From Acidisoma silvae (lineage in GTDB: Bacteria; Pseudomonadota; Alphaproteobacteria; Acetobacterales; Acetobacteraceae): a stretch of 41,128 bases of DNA. Below the pieces are notes generated by a model. It saw nothing but the letters and a program-made list of their open reading frames with translations, ran no database searches and was not told the origin of the DNA. The position numbers were made by a program, and so were the translations under genes. The DNA lies in assembly GCF_020618775.1 (NCBI RefSeq), contig NZ_JAESVB010000025.1, positions 1 to 41,128 of the forward strand. Direction: 5' to 3'. Of the stretch, positions 1-8,878 are shown one piece after another (position 1 is the stretch's first letter; each line of letters begins with the position of its first letter).

Positions 1-315
1 CGTCGGCTCCGCCTGGCGTCCTACGGCTAAACGGAGGACAGCGCGCAAATCCTGCGCCAGGGTCTCGAAACATCGCGCTGCCAACCACCGGTGGGCCTGC
101 TGGTGGACCGCATGCCAAGGCGGGAGGTCGTTCGGCATGGCACGCCAAGCTATACCGTAACGGATCACATACCGCAGGGCGTTGAACAGTTCGCGCAGCG
201 GATACTCCCGCTGCGGCGCATCTTCCTTCATCAAGGTCAGATACCCGACCACAAGCGACCACTCTTCGTCACTGACATCAGATGGATATGGCTTGCGGGT
301 GCGGGCATTTCTCAT
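1..315 (-). mobile_element. IS5-family transposase, N-terminal part, cut by the window edge
   Basis: Reading the minus strand from the ATG at 315 gives an open frame of 105 codons to the window edge with no stop. It begins MRNARTRKPYPSDVSDEEW and continues through YPLRELFNALRYVIRYG, IAWRAMPNDLPPWHAVHQQ and RWLAARCFETLAQDLR. The PYPSDVSDEEW opening, the 'aW+xmPxdlPPw' block and the spacing between them are hallmarks of the N-terminal domain (DUF4096 type) of IS5-family DDE transposases. The catalytic domain would lie to the left of the window. The element's right end should be just beyond 315, perhaps near 370-390, but without the other end I cannot fix the terminal repeat. Family assignment is confident; whether the copy is intact is unknown. 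Confidence 0.85.
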
Positions 316-393
316 GCCCTACATTTACGACATGGCCAACGAAAAGTACATAACACGCTCAAGAATGTAGTCCGACCGGGTCTCAGCTGCTTT

Positions 394-422
394 CTTTATA
401 AAAAATATTATTTTTTATAAAG
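394..422. repeat. Perfect AT-rich palindrome, 13-bp arms with 3-nt loop
   Basis: Bases 394-406 (CTTTATAAAAAAT) are the exact reverse complement of 410-422, separated by ATT. The arms are nearly pure A/T, so as RNA the hairpin would be weak. It lies just outside the IS5-type transposase gene, at the step from IS-like GC content to a long AT-rich stretch. It could be a preferred insertion target, a protein-binding site or a weak bidirectional terminator. The symmetry is directly visible; the function is not known. Confidence 0.6.
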
Positions 423-1568
423 AATTCTCAATCGCTACGATCTCATAATGATATGAGATAGCTAGACTTTCTTCACTCTAAATATGAAATTTAACGCTCT
501 TAGATTAGATAAATTATAAAAAATTGACTTAGCAAAGTTAAGCGGAGTTTGATTGGACCACGTTTACAGATATAGTTCGACTAACGTAGCACACTCGCAT
601 CGAAATATTAATCTACTTATACGCAATTGAAAATTATATACATTCGACGATTGCATTAGGGCATATAGAGAGAAAACAGGATGACCTATCCGTCAGTTAA
701 TACGATGGGCGTCGCCACCAGCCGGTGTAAGTATTACAGACAGTACGATTAAGAAAAATTTAACGCAACGTGAATATAGACTGACCGGCAGTATTATCGA
801 AAGTGAAAAGTTTGTTAGCTCACAATATCGGTGACTGTTTCCAAAGGGCAGTAGAAAAAAATCAAAGAATCAGCATGATTGAGTGCCGCAGCGGCGCAAA
901 TTTGCTATCGCATTGTCTTTTTATTTCGTAACAGAAAGTGGGAACCACAACCTTCTCCGTTGTGCTCGGGAATAAGCCGTTCAAGAAAAGGCTTCTTTTC
1001 AGCATAACAGTGCCCTTTTGGCCGTGCCGCATAGCGGAGGATAAGTATATATGGCATAAAATGCGAGATATTAACCAGTCGTCTTGCCCACGACATTTTG
1101 TCTATTTGTAATATAAAACCAATCAAAATGAGGTTTGAAGTTTAGATTATGCTGATTGCAGCGCGAATTAATAGTTATCCGCCGTTGTAGTCCTGGTCGC
1201 GCGGCGCCTCGAAAATCCGGGTCAGCGTCAGGCAGCCACGCGCCGATTGCCTGCGTTGGCCGCGAGGAGCAGGCCCAGATTGTTGCGCAGGGAACCGACC
1301 TTAGGTTGTGGTTGTTTCTCCTCCCTGTAACAAAACTCTCTTGCCTCTGATAGAATAACCTTCCAACCCACCTTGCGCGATAGGTTCAGCTTCAGGCAGA
1401 TCACCGTGATCGGCTTCTACTGAGCAAAATAGGCAGGCGGATCGTTGCGATCGATTCTAGCTCCAGCATCCTCTCCCCGTCTTCCATGAACCCCATGGAA
1501 GTCAGTCTGAACTGGTGTACCGATTGGACGTCAATAACCCCAACATGGGGGGCGTGTTCCACTGTTAT
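423..1568. other. Intergenic stretch without a supported gene
   Basis: From 423 to about 1150 the DNA is strongly AT-rich. The only frame of note (905-1126, minus, 73 codons) resembles nothing I know and has no clear ribosome binding site. From 1156 to about 1430 composition becomes GC-rich again. Short coding-like tracts occur there, for instance a minus-strand tract ending EAPRDQDYNGG and a plus-strand tract ending RFSFRQITVIGFY, each followed by a stop. They look like ends of decayed or transposed genes, but I cannot name them. At 1481-1501 there is a perfect 8-bp inverted repeat with a 5-nt loop downstream of the minus-strand operon; it has no T-run, so calling it a terminator is not justified. 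Confidence 0.5.
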
Positions 1569-3296
1569 TCACATTGTCCAATCGGCGCTGCCGTCGGCCA
1601 CGAATTGGCAGATGCGATCAATGAAATGCTGGCGGGCTGCATAGTCCAGCAGCGCATGGTCTGCCCGGGGGATCAACTCGACCGAGAGGTGCGGAAATTG
1701 CTCGCGGGAATATGACCGTGATCCTACAGCGCGGGAGAGTTCGGAGAGTCCAGGATCCTCTTCGCTATAGAGGAAATTGATCCGTACGCCGCGTCTTCCA
1801 AGTCCAGAGAGCCAGCGTCTCACCTGGCCAGCTCGCGTTTGAAATCCAGTTGTGCGTTCGAATAGGAGCGAGGCCCAATGATAGATGTTTAAGAAAAGTC
1901 TTCGCACGAGCGCTGCACTGATGGAGCCAACTGCAACATTGCCTCTGAGCAGACGCTCCCAGGCTTCCTTTCGCATAACCGCCTTCAAATAGAAGGTGAG
2001 GGGACGCCGCTGTTTTTTGTTCTCGACTTTCAACGGTGCGTTTTTTAGCCAAATAAATTTTTGCAGATTTGCAAGGATCAACTGATTAACGCGCGTTTCT
2101 CGTAGGCTGGCGTGGAACGCGACATGGGCGCCCGAGCATATGGCAACGAGGATAAACTGGTTGAGTCCACGAATGGCGAGAGCTTCAACAGCTGCGACCA
2201 CGTCGTCTATGAGCTCCGGCGCATAAGGATGAAGCGTATGGTTGTTTCGCGCAGCACTTTCACCAAAACCGCCCCCGTCAATGCGGAGCGAAGGGATTCC
2301 CATATTAGCTAGTCGTCTTGCCAAAGTGACGTAAACACGCCCATCGCCGGTGCGTCGACCGAAGCCGGTGTTGAGCATAATCACGGTAGGCGCCGCCGTC
2401 GCGCAATGCTGTGATGGCGAGCAAAGAACGCCGTACAGGCCGTTCTCCGGCCCGAATTGAAAACCTTCCTCTATTGCCGTCGGCAAATGTAGCGCACGGG
2501 ATGATGGAGGGAGCAAAGACATGAGCTGCCCATTCGTCCGCGGTAAGCTCTCGCACCAAGCGACGACCTTAGTGAACGTGCGATCAGGGATTGTGACAGA
2601 GAAAGCATCCTGCAGGAACGTCGCCGCTCCAGGAAAGTCTTCGTGCGTCACGCGCGCACCGAGTTTGCGCAAATGCGTGGCTAGACTGTCGATCGATGGC
2701 GTGCCGCACGCCTCCACTAACATGACGTCAGTGGCAGTCACGGCAATTGCACGCAGGTCGATCGCTGAAATTGCCTGCAACGTCTCCTCGCTTAGCCGGT
2801 CGCCGACTATATCGCGATAGCCAGCACCTGCCTGCTGTTGGGGTAGCAGGTTTGCTTCGCGCCAACCATTGGCTAGCAAATTTAATTCGCGGGCATAGCT
2901 TCTGCCTGAAACGACGGGTGCCAGACAGCAGACCGCGATGATTGAATTGTCTTGCGCGACAGCTTGGAGCGCAAGTGCCGCTCCCAGACGAACACCGATC
3001 AGCAGGATGGCCTCAACGCCAGCTGCGCGGCGCAAGAACGTCACTGCCGAAGAGACACTTAGCTGCCAGGTTTCTAAACGCGACGGGTCGGTTTCGCTTC
3101 CGGCTGAGTCACCGGTTCCGGGATAGTCGAAACGCAGTACACTGAAGCCGCGTGCGTGCAGTCGTTCAGCCAGGATCTTGCATCCGCGGTAGGTCAGCAT
3201 CGCTTCCTGCCCGAATGGCGGGCAAATCACGATGCCGGTTCCGTTCGAGCCGATGTCCAACCACCCGGCGCATCCATCGAACGTTACGGGCATCAT
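1569..3296 (-). CDS. Duplicated alpha/beta hydrolase-fold protein, altered nucleophiles
   Basis: This 575-aa protein contains two consecutive alpha/beta hydrolase-like halves. The first (about 1-250) has the oxyanion-strand sequence VICPPFGQEAM, the RFDYPGTGDSAG turn and an elbow GVRLG at 101-105, where arginine replaces the nucleophilic serine. The second (about 270-575) has VIMLNTGFGRRTGDGR, LRIDGGGFGES, an elbow AICSGA at 385-390 with cysteine at the nucleophile position, and a late RADHALL with the candidate histidine. The two elbow variants resemble those of hydrolases associated with exosortase/polysaccharide loci (GLRLGA and GICSGA types). The ATG overlaps the upstream GH2 stop by 4 bp, so translation is probably coupled and this is the last gene of the unit. 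The likely role is acyl or thioester hydrolysis or transfer by the second half, with the first half non-catalytic. The substrate is unknown. Confidence 0.8.
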   Translation of the reverse strand: MMPVTFDGCAGWLDIGSNGTGIVICPPFGQEAMLTYRGCKILAERLHARGFSVLRFDYPGTGDSAGSETDPSRLETWQLSVSSAVTFLRRAAGVEAILLIGVRLGAALALQAVAQDNSIIAVCCLAPVVSGRSYARELNLLANGWREANLLPQQQAGAGYRDIVGDRLSEETLQAISAIDLRAIAVTATDVMLVEACGTPSIDSLATHLRKLGARVTHEDFPGAATFLQDAFSVTIPDRTFTKVVAWCESLPRTNGQLMSLLPPSSRALHLPTAIEEGFQFGPENGLYGVLCSPSQHCATAAPTVIMLNTGFGRRTGDGRVYVTLARRLANMGIPSLRIDGGGFGESAARNNHTLHPYAPELIDDVVAAVEALAIRGLNQFILVAICSGAHVAFHASLRETRVNQLILANLQKFIWLKNAPLKVENKKQRRPLTFYLKAVMRKEAWERLLRGNVAVGSISAALVRRLFLNIYHWASLLFERTTGFQTRAGQVRRWLSGLGRRGVRINFLYSEEDPGLSELSRAVGSRSYSREQFPHLSVELIPRADHALLDYAARQHFIDRICQFVADGSADWTM

Positions 3297-5794
3297 GCGA
3301 GCGCGGCCGTCTTAGTTCGCGTTGCCGTGCCCGTCTCGCGGGGAGCGCGGAACGACACCGTGGTCGTGCCATTGATTGCTATCACGAGGCCGCTTGGCGG
3401 TTCGTGCCAGCCGCGCTTTTCCCGCAAACGGATGCGACGCGGTCTGGCAGGAGGCAGATGAAACCAGTCCTCGTCCGCCTGATAGCCGTCCGCGACGATA
3501 TGTACTGCCTGGGCAAACCGTGCAGCGATGATGTCAATGAACCAGCAGGAATCAATCCCGACGATGGTGGCCTGCATACCCAGATCGTCCGGCGGCAATG
3601 CGCGGCCGACCGGAAAATGAAACGCCTCTGACAGAATGTTTCCGGATTTGGCGCATCGGAGTGTGGCGATGGTGACATTGTGCTCCGGTGCGCCAAAATG
3701 ATACGCTCTGGTGATGTCGAAGAAAGAGTCGAGTATCGCTTGACTAGAAAACGAGGCAGAACTTCGTGGTTCGATTTCGACTGGCTGTTGGGCCGACACA
3801 ACGGAGACCGCGCCGCGTCTCAGACAGTCGAGTGATAGGACGGCGGAAACCGCATCGGGACTTTCATTCAAAACATGCAGAGCGATTCCGTCCATTCCCT
3901 CGTCTGACAGCAGCAGTTGGATCGGGGCCAGGACACGGCGCAAGCCGTGCCAAGCGGCTTTCTTGTGGCCATGACTGTCAATGACGCCCCAGCCGCTTCC
4001 GGACGCCAGATCTTGGAGCTGCCAGACGAGGCCGCCTGAACAGGGTGAGCCCGGCCGCCGCCATTCGGAGAAGACAGATTCCATTAAGTCCGCAGTCACG
4101 GCGCGGGACAGTTCCAGATACCGCGCGTGATCCTCCAGGCGCAGCTTCACAGGCTCATATCCATATAGGGTGCCGAGATAATGGTCGCGGATATCGGCAA
4201 AATCCCAGGAAACCCCATGATCGCGCGGAGCCTTGTCACTTTTAAGGGCGGCCGGGGACACACTGCTTGGCGGGTTGGCGAAAGCGAGGCATTCGCTGGC
4301 GAAACGCACCTTGGCACGCCGCGCGTCCTCCAGCGGTCGGCGATAGGCGCCCACGCCGTAGTAGTGCGCAACCCCCGCACTGACAGTGATCGGCAACGCC
4401 CCGCCCCATGGAGAGTGTGGTATGTAGTGCAGATCGGGGCTGAGGTGCCGGATAAGTCTGGGCAGGACCGTCTCGAAGAAAGGCATCTGGCGGCGTTCGG
4501 CGGTTAGACCAACCATCGTCGCCTGCTGCGCTATTTCCGAGCCGCCACATAGGACGACAAAAGACGGGCTGCCTCCGAGACGGCTCAGTAATTGTTCGAC
4601 TTCCGCGATCACTTGCTGGCGCAAAGGCTCGCTATCAAGCGGATAATCGAGATTGGCGAACATTAAATCTTGCCAGACCATAATTCCAAGTTCATCACAA
4701 AGATCGTGGAAGGCTTGGCTTTCGTAGAGCATGGTGCCGCCGACGCGAACCATGTTCATGCCAGAATCCCGCAGGGCGATAAGCCAAGGTGCGTAGGCCT
4801 CGCGGTCGCCGGCAAGGCCGAGCAAATCCGCGCTGGTCCAGCAGGCGCCACGGCAGAAAACGGAAACACCGTTCATTTCCAAAGCGAAGTCGGTCTCGTC
4901 TTCCCCACGCCTGATCGTGGCTTCACGAAAACCAACTTGGCCAAGTGCGAGTTCAGTAGTGCCGTCGCTCAAGGAGACCATATGCAAAATCGCCTCGCCG
5001 TGCGTGTGCGGCCACCAGCGCGCGACGTCGGGCAGTGTTACCTCCGCCGCAATGCTACCGTCTCGAACATCCTCCAAAGCAAAAACGACTGTACCGACAC
5101 TTAGGGTGAGCGCGCGAAACCGGGCTGCCGACCCACTAAATGTGAGATTGACTGACAAAATCCCGTCATTGCCTCGCATATGGGTTGCAAACCGCCATGA
5201 CTGCAGGATTCCAGGGCGATCGACAAGTTCGACTGGACGGAACGGGCCGATGGCATGGAAGGAAGGGCACCAGCCGGGCATATGGCCAAGCAAGGTCTGT
5301 CTGTAGAGGCGCAAGGCATTCGTCGTCACCAGCCGCGTGCGCCAACGGGGTCGCTCCGAGGTGGCCGCCATCGCGGCAAAAAGGGACCGGAAGCAGATCG
5401 ACAGCCGCACCGTCCCGCCGGTCGCGAGATCAATGGCCAGGGGGAGGAACATGCTCGTCGAAACGGCGACGCACTCGCCATCGATCCAGACCTCGGCAAG
5501 CCCTGCAAGTCCCAGGAAGCGTAGCTTCTGGCCTGGGCAGGCTTCGAAGGCTGTCTCATACCAGACATCGTCTTCATGGAGAGGCATCGGCGTGACCGCC
5601 GTCCACGCGGCAGACCCCTGCAGAGCCTGGAGCGCCGTCCCCGGAACCCTGGCGTCTAGCCACAGCGTGTCGGCTGAAAGTGCGGCAGGGTCTGGGGCAG
5701 CGCCGCGAGCCGTGCGCGTGGCCCGCCATGATGCCTTTAAAGGTTGGGCAATGCCAAGCGCCACCGTATCGGACAATATAGCTGGGTTCGTCAT
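3293..5794 (-). CDS. Glycoside hydrolase family 2, beta-mannosidase-like
   Basis: The protein has 833 aa, a usual length for GH2 beta-mannosidases. The N-terminal sugar-binding jelly roll is recognisable (VPGTALQAL, DDVWYETAFE, FLGLAGLAEVWIDG), followed by an Ig-like domain and a TIM barrel (GACWTSADL, GMNMVRVGG, DELGIMVWQDLMFAN). The candidate acid/base is E420 in CGGSEI and the candidate nucleophile is E501 in ASECLAF. Both glutamates are present, although the context around the first (CGGSE instead of the usual GNNE) is unusual. There is no signal peptide, so it probably acts in the cytoplasm. It sits 40 bp after the DUF1839 gene and overlaps the alpha/beta hydrolase gene. Its place in an amino acid:carrier-protein unit suggests it modifies a glycosylated intermediate rather than serving in catabolism (inference). 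A related specificity cannot be excluded. Confidence 0.85.
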   Translation of the reverse strand: MTNPAILSDTVALGIAQPLKASWRATRTARGAAPDPAALSADTLWLDARVPGTALQALQGSAAWTAVTPMPLHEDDVWYETAFEACPGQKLRFLGLAGLAEVWIDGECVAVSTSMFLPLAIDLATGGTVRLSICFRSLFAAMAATSERPRWRTRLVTTNALRLYRQTLLGHMPGWCPSFHAIGPFRPVELVDRPGILQSWRFATHMRGNDGILSVNLTFSGSAARFRALTLSVGTVVFALEDVRDGSIAAEVTLPDVARWWPHTHGEAILHMVSLSDGTTELALGQVGFREATIRRGEDETDFALEMNGVSVFCRGACWTSADLLGLAGDREAYAPWLIALRDSGMNMVRVGGTMLYESQAFHDLCDELGIMVWQDLMFANLDYPLDSEPLRQQVIAEVEQLLSRLGGSPSFVVLCGGSEIAQQATMVGLTAERRQMPFFETVLPRLIRHLSPDLHYIPHSPWGGALPITVSAGVAHYYGVGAYRRPLEDARRAKVRFASECLAFANPPSSVSPAALKSDKAPRDHGVSWDFADIRDHYLGTLYGYEPVKLRLEDHARYLELSRAVTADLMESVFSEWRRPGSPCSGGLVWQLQDLASGSGWGVIDSHGHKKAAWHGLRRVLAPIQLLLSDEGMDGIALHVLNESPDAVSAVLSLDCLRRGAVSVVSAQQPVEIEPRSSASFSSQAILDSFFDITRAYHFGAPEHNVTIATLRCAKSGNILSEAFHFPVGRALPPDDLGMQATIVGIDSCWFIDIIAARFAQAVHIVADGYQADEDWFHLPPARPRRIRLREKRGWHEPPSGLVIAINGTTTVSFRAPRETGTATRTKTAALA

Positions 5795-5834
5795 GGGTCG
5801 CTCGGCAGGTCAGCTTTGTGCCAGTGATGGCAGC

Positions 5835-6812
5835 TCATGATGTGAACCACCTGAGATCCTGCACAATCTCGGCATATGCGGCCTCGAGCGTGTCAAAGCA
5901 TTCCAGGCAAAGATCTGGATAATTGCGTGCTATGCTACGGGCAAGACGAAATTGAAGGATTTTTGTAGTGTGTGCGATCCTGGCGCAAGCCTTTTGCACG
6001 CTCAGGAGTTGGTCTGGCGCGAGCCAAGCCGCGTGACTGCCGAACAGCTCGAAATTTGCCCCAATGGCGCGCGGGAAATGAAACGCATAATCGTGAAATG
6101 TTTCTGGTCTAGCGCTCAGCCTTGCAAGATCATTTGGAAATGCATCGCGCCAGGCGGAAAAGGGGCTGATCGTTGGCCGGTCGGATAGGTGTCTCCGCAG
6201 TAGATCGACCGCTGTCGCATGCAAAGCAGCCGGGTCGAGCGGCGCTGCGCCTCGCTTGACGATTTCAACATAGGGAGAAAGGAGGTCGGGCTGTTCAGAG
6301 AATTCCGGCCGCAGACGAAACGCACCATAATAATCTTCATCCTGGAGCACGCTGCGTGCAGCATTATGGAAGTATTCGCTTCGCTTCGTAGCAAGATCGA
6401 TGTAGTCGACTGCGATCGTTGTTTTGACATGCTGGCGTCGATAGGTCGTGGTCAGAGTGTCGGGCAGATAGAAGGCGTCGACTTCCAAGAGCACCACTCG
6501 GCCTCTTCCGACATGCTGGGCGATGTGCTGATCCAAAGTATGGTAGATCGATATTTCCTGCACGGTCAGCCCGTACAAGCGGCGCAGATCCTCGGATGGA
6601 ATTTTACAGAATGTAAACTGGTCACCCTCATATGCCTGTGCAATGCCAAAACCGAACGCAGCTTCGGGAATTTCGCCAAGCTTGGCGAGAACCTCAATCC
6701 ACAAATCAGTATAGCAGTTTGTTTCGGGCCAAGATTGCCCGCCGCCGTGGAGGGCGTGCGGCGTAAACCGGGCCGTTTGCCTCGGCTCGGTATGCAGACT
6801 CAGTTCGGCCAC
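5835..6812 (-). CDS. DUF1839 family protein
   Basis: The protein is about 325 aa and of unknown function. It carries the blocks I associate with DUF1839: HALHGGGQSWPETNCYTDLW, AYEGDQFTFCKIPSEDLRRL, RGRVVLLEVDAFYLPDT, HVKTTIAVDYID and EYFHNAARSVL. The conserved H, C, D and E residues give it the look of an enzyme, and the HG...ETNCY block is cysteine-protease- or transglutaminase-like in flavour (inference). The frame is open upstream to an ATG at 6908, but that would overlap the ligase gene by more than 100 bp. The GTG at 6812 overlaps the ligase stop by only 13 bp and still contains every family block, so I chose it. In other alphaproteobacteria DUF1839 genes are known to sit next to amino acid:[carrier protein] ligases, as here. 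Confidence 0.82.
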   Translation of the reverse strand: MAELSLHTEPRQTARFTPHALHGGGQSWPETNCYTDLWIEVLAKLGEIPEAAFGFGIAQAYEGDQFTFCKIPSEDLRRLYGLTVQEISIYHTLDQHIAQHVGRGRVVLLEVDAFYLPDTLTTTYRRQHVKTTIAVDYIDLATKRSEYFHNAARSVLQDEDYYGAFRLRPEFSEQPDLLSPYVEIVKRGAAPLDPAALHATAVDLLRRHLSDRPTISPFSAWRDAFPNDLARLSARPETFHDYAFHFPRAIGANFELFGSHAAWLAPDQLLSVQKACARIAHTTKILQFRLARSIARNYPDLCLECFDTLEAAYAEIVQDLRWFTS

Positions 6813-7711
6813 AGTGCCGCCCGGACATGCGCCGGCCACCCTGCACGATTGAGGCCGTGATGGCGAAACAAGGCCAGCGCCAGTCGTTCGAATCCGAAGC
6901 CGACGCATGCCGTATGAGCAAGACGACCGTCCTGCATTTTAAGATCCCAGATGCTGCTGAAATGGTCTATGTGATAATTAAAACTGAGGCATGCGGTTGG
7001 CGTTTCTGCGCTATTGACAGGCACCAACAGTTCAAATTTCAGCGCCTGGTCACGTTGGCTGTCGGCCATAATTTTACCGCCACGACCAAAAAAAGGATCG
7101 TTAGCAAGGTCGACGGCTACCGGCAACCCGAGCGCGCTGACAATTGCATGCCCACGTTCCACCCATCGGTCGCGAAATGCCTTGGTAATTTCGGGAGTCG
7201 CAATACACACAAATTCGCGCATACGAAACATCTGCATGCGCGTTGGTTCGAGAGATGGCTCATGGCGGAAGCAATACGAAGACACGTCGATGATATGGCC
7301 ATCCATCTTGACCGGACCGCGAGACGCAATCATTGGATAGACCGGATAACAGGCTGCCGGCGTCAGGGCTAGGTCAACGGATTTCTGTTGCCCTGTCCAG
7401 TCTTCTTTATCATCGAGGCACTGCAATAGCTTCTTATGAGCTTGGTCGTCACCGCAGAAGCAATGCACCGTGCCAGCGAGATGCGGAAACCCCTTGAGAT
7501 ATCCGCTCGTTTCTATGACTGATCGCGGCATAGCAGGCGGAAAGCGCACCACCTCCGCTCCCGGCATAGCGCCGTCACGGGAGATCAGCCCGTCTATTCC
7601 ATCGACCACAGCTTCAAAGTCACCGCTGCGGCCGTAAATGCCGTCGACGCCGCTCGCGACCAGCAGACCAGCTTCAAAAAGAGTATCGCGAAACGAGACC
7701 TTCTCTAGCAT
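6800..7711 (-). CDS. Amino acid:[carrier protein] ligase, class II aaRS-like
   Basis: This 303-aa protein is a stand-alone class II aminoacyl-tRNA synthetase-like catalytic domain with no tRNA-binding domain. It is related to atypical SerRS and to the Bradyrhizobium aa:CP ligases, which activate glycine or alanine with ATP and load them on the phosphopantetheine of a carrier protein. Motif 2 is FRHEPSLEPTRMQMFRMREF (148-167) and motif 3 is GFGFERLAL (271-279). The three zinc ligands expected for this family can be placed at C121, E166 and C269, each shifted by exactly ten from the positions I recall for the Bradyrhizobium enzyme (131, 176, 279). The gene starts 3 bp after the acyl-CoA dehydrogenase-like gene ends, and the cognate carrier protein opens the operon. 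I am confident of the family; the amino acid loaded cannot be read from sequence. Confidence 0.9.
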   Translation of the reverse strand: MLEKVSFRDTLFEAGLLVASGVDGIYGRSGDFEAVVDGIDGLISRDGAMPGAEVVRFPPAMPRSVIETSGYLKGFPHLAGTVHCFCGDDQAHKKLLQCLDDKEDWTGQQKSVDLALTPAACYPVYPMIASRGPVKMDGHIIDVSSYCFRHEPSLEPTRMQMFRMREFVCIATPEITKAFRDRWVERGHAIVSALGLPVAVDLANDPFFGRGGKIMADSQRDQALKFELLVPVNSAETPTACLSFNYHIDHFSSIWDLKMQDGRLAHTACVGFGFERLALALFRHHGLNRAGWPAHVRAALWPN

Positions 7712-7714
7712 GTT

Positions 7715-8878
7715 CTATTCCTTCATCAAGGACGCGCGCTGAGCAACAAGCAGCGCTGCAGTATTAGCCGCGATTCGGTCGTTGTTGACCATCAGCGGCG
7801 CAGAATGAAGATCGCGCATATGGCGGCCGAGACTAAAAGGCGTTCCATATTTGTAGCCCGCGATGCCACAAATAAGCATCGCATGATGTACTGCCGCAAG
7901 AGCCGCCTCAGACATCGCAATTTTTAGCCCGTTGACCTCGGCCAGAAAACCTAGCGGCAATGCCTCGCGATCGCTGATCTGAATATTAAGATATTCGTTA
8001 ACTGCGCTATCCAATCGCGCGCGCATCGAGGACAGCATTGACACCGCTTTCTCCAGGCGAACCGCACCGGGTGGTAGTGCATCCGCGTTGTGGTGCGCCT
8101 CATTGCGAAGAAATGCGCGCGCTTTCTCTGTGGCGTCCGTCGCAATACCAAGCCATACCGAGCCCCACAGAATATGGGATGTGGGAAGCATCGTGTGCTG
8201 TGCAATATCATCGAACGGGACAGAAATAATCTGTGCGGCATTGGCAGAAAAGGAAATATCGAACCCTTTGCTGTCCGTACCACGCATACCCAGTGCATTC
8301 CAACGGCTGGTTTCGACCAGCGCGCTGTCGGTTCGTTCAGCCACAATGAGAATTTGATCTGACGACGGCGCCTCGTTGCTGCGTCGGGCCGTTACAAGAA
8401 ACGCATCTGCGTGCTCGCCATATGAGATCGCGGGGGACCGCTTGCGCAACGTAAGCCGATTCCCCTCGTATTCAGGCGCGCAGAGGCTGGAACGAATATT
8501 TCCACCTGTCCCCACTTCAGAGGTAACCGACGCCAGCAACAATTGATCGGCGTTAGCGCGTCTCAGGAACGCCTCTTGCCATGCGGCGCCACGCGCTGTT
8601 GCAACCAGGCAGGCGACCTGAATTTGATGCATGGCATAGATCAAAGCGCTCGACCCGCAGGCTTGCCCTAGGATGCGGCACACCAATGCCACATCCCTTA
8701 GGGTCGCACCGGGTCCCCCGAAGCGTTCCGGAATGAGAAGACCGAGAAGGCGATTTTGTTTTAGTCCCTCAAGAGATTCGTGAGGAAAGCATGACTCAAT
8801 GTCAACGCTGTCGGCATGGGCAGCTGCGATGATGGCTGCCGTTCTCGCGCGATCGATCAGCGTGCCGAAGTCTTTCAA
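7715..8878 (-). CDS. Acyl-CoA dehydrogenase-like flavoprotein
   Basis: The protein has 387 aa with the three-domain acyl-CoA dehydrogenase layout. The N-terminal helical part includes GLLIPERFGGPGATLRDV. The central beta domain has ASVTSEVGTGGNIRSS and a GMRGTDSKGFDISF block. The C-terminal helical domain ends with LHSAPLMVNNDRIAANTAAL. In classical dehydrogenases the last block carries the catalytic glutamate (YEGT-like); here that region reads MVNNDRI, with no glutamate. It may therefore work on something other than an acyl-CoA alpha,beta bond, for example an aminoacyl group held on the carrier protein, or act as a flavin-dependent oxidase or oxygenase (inference). Its start overlaps the carrier-protein stop (ATGA), implying translational coupling and supporting a carrier-bound substrate. 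Confidence 0.88.
   Translation of the reverse strand: MKDFGTLIDRARTAAIIAAAHADSVDIESCFPHESLEGLKQNRLLGLLIPERFGGPGATLRDVALVCRILGQACGSSALIYAMHQIQVACLVATARGAAWQEAFLRRANADQLLLASVTSEVGTGGNIRSSLCAPEYEGNRLTLRKRSPAISYGEHADAFLVTARRSNEAPSSDQILIVAERTDSALVETSRWNALGMRGTDSKGFDISFSANAAQIISVPFDDIAQHTMLPTSHILWGSVWLGIATDATEKARAFLRNEAHHNADALPPGAVRLEKAVSMLSSMRARLDSAVNEYLNIQISDREALPLGFLAEVNGLKIAMSEAALAAVHHAMLICGIAGYKYGTPFSLGRHMRDLHSAPLMVNNDRIAANTAALLVAQRASLMKE

Noticed and set aside
905-1126. Open frame of 73 codons on the minus strand
   Set aside because: It has no ribosome binding site, no recognisable motif and lies in AT-rich sequence; chance is the simpler explanation.
1481-1501. Inverted repeat downstream of the carrier-protein operon as a terminator
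   Set aside because: The stem is perfect over 8 bp but no T-run follows in either direction.
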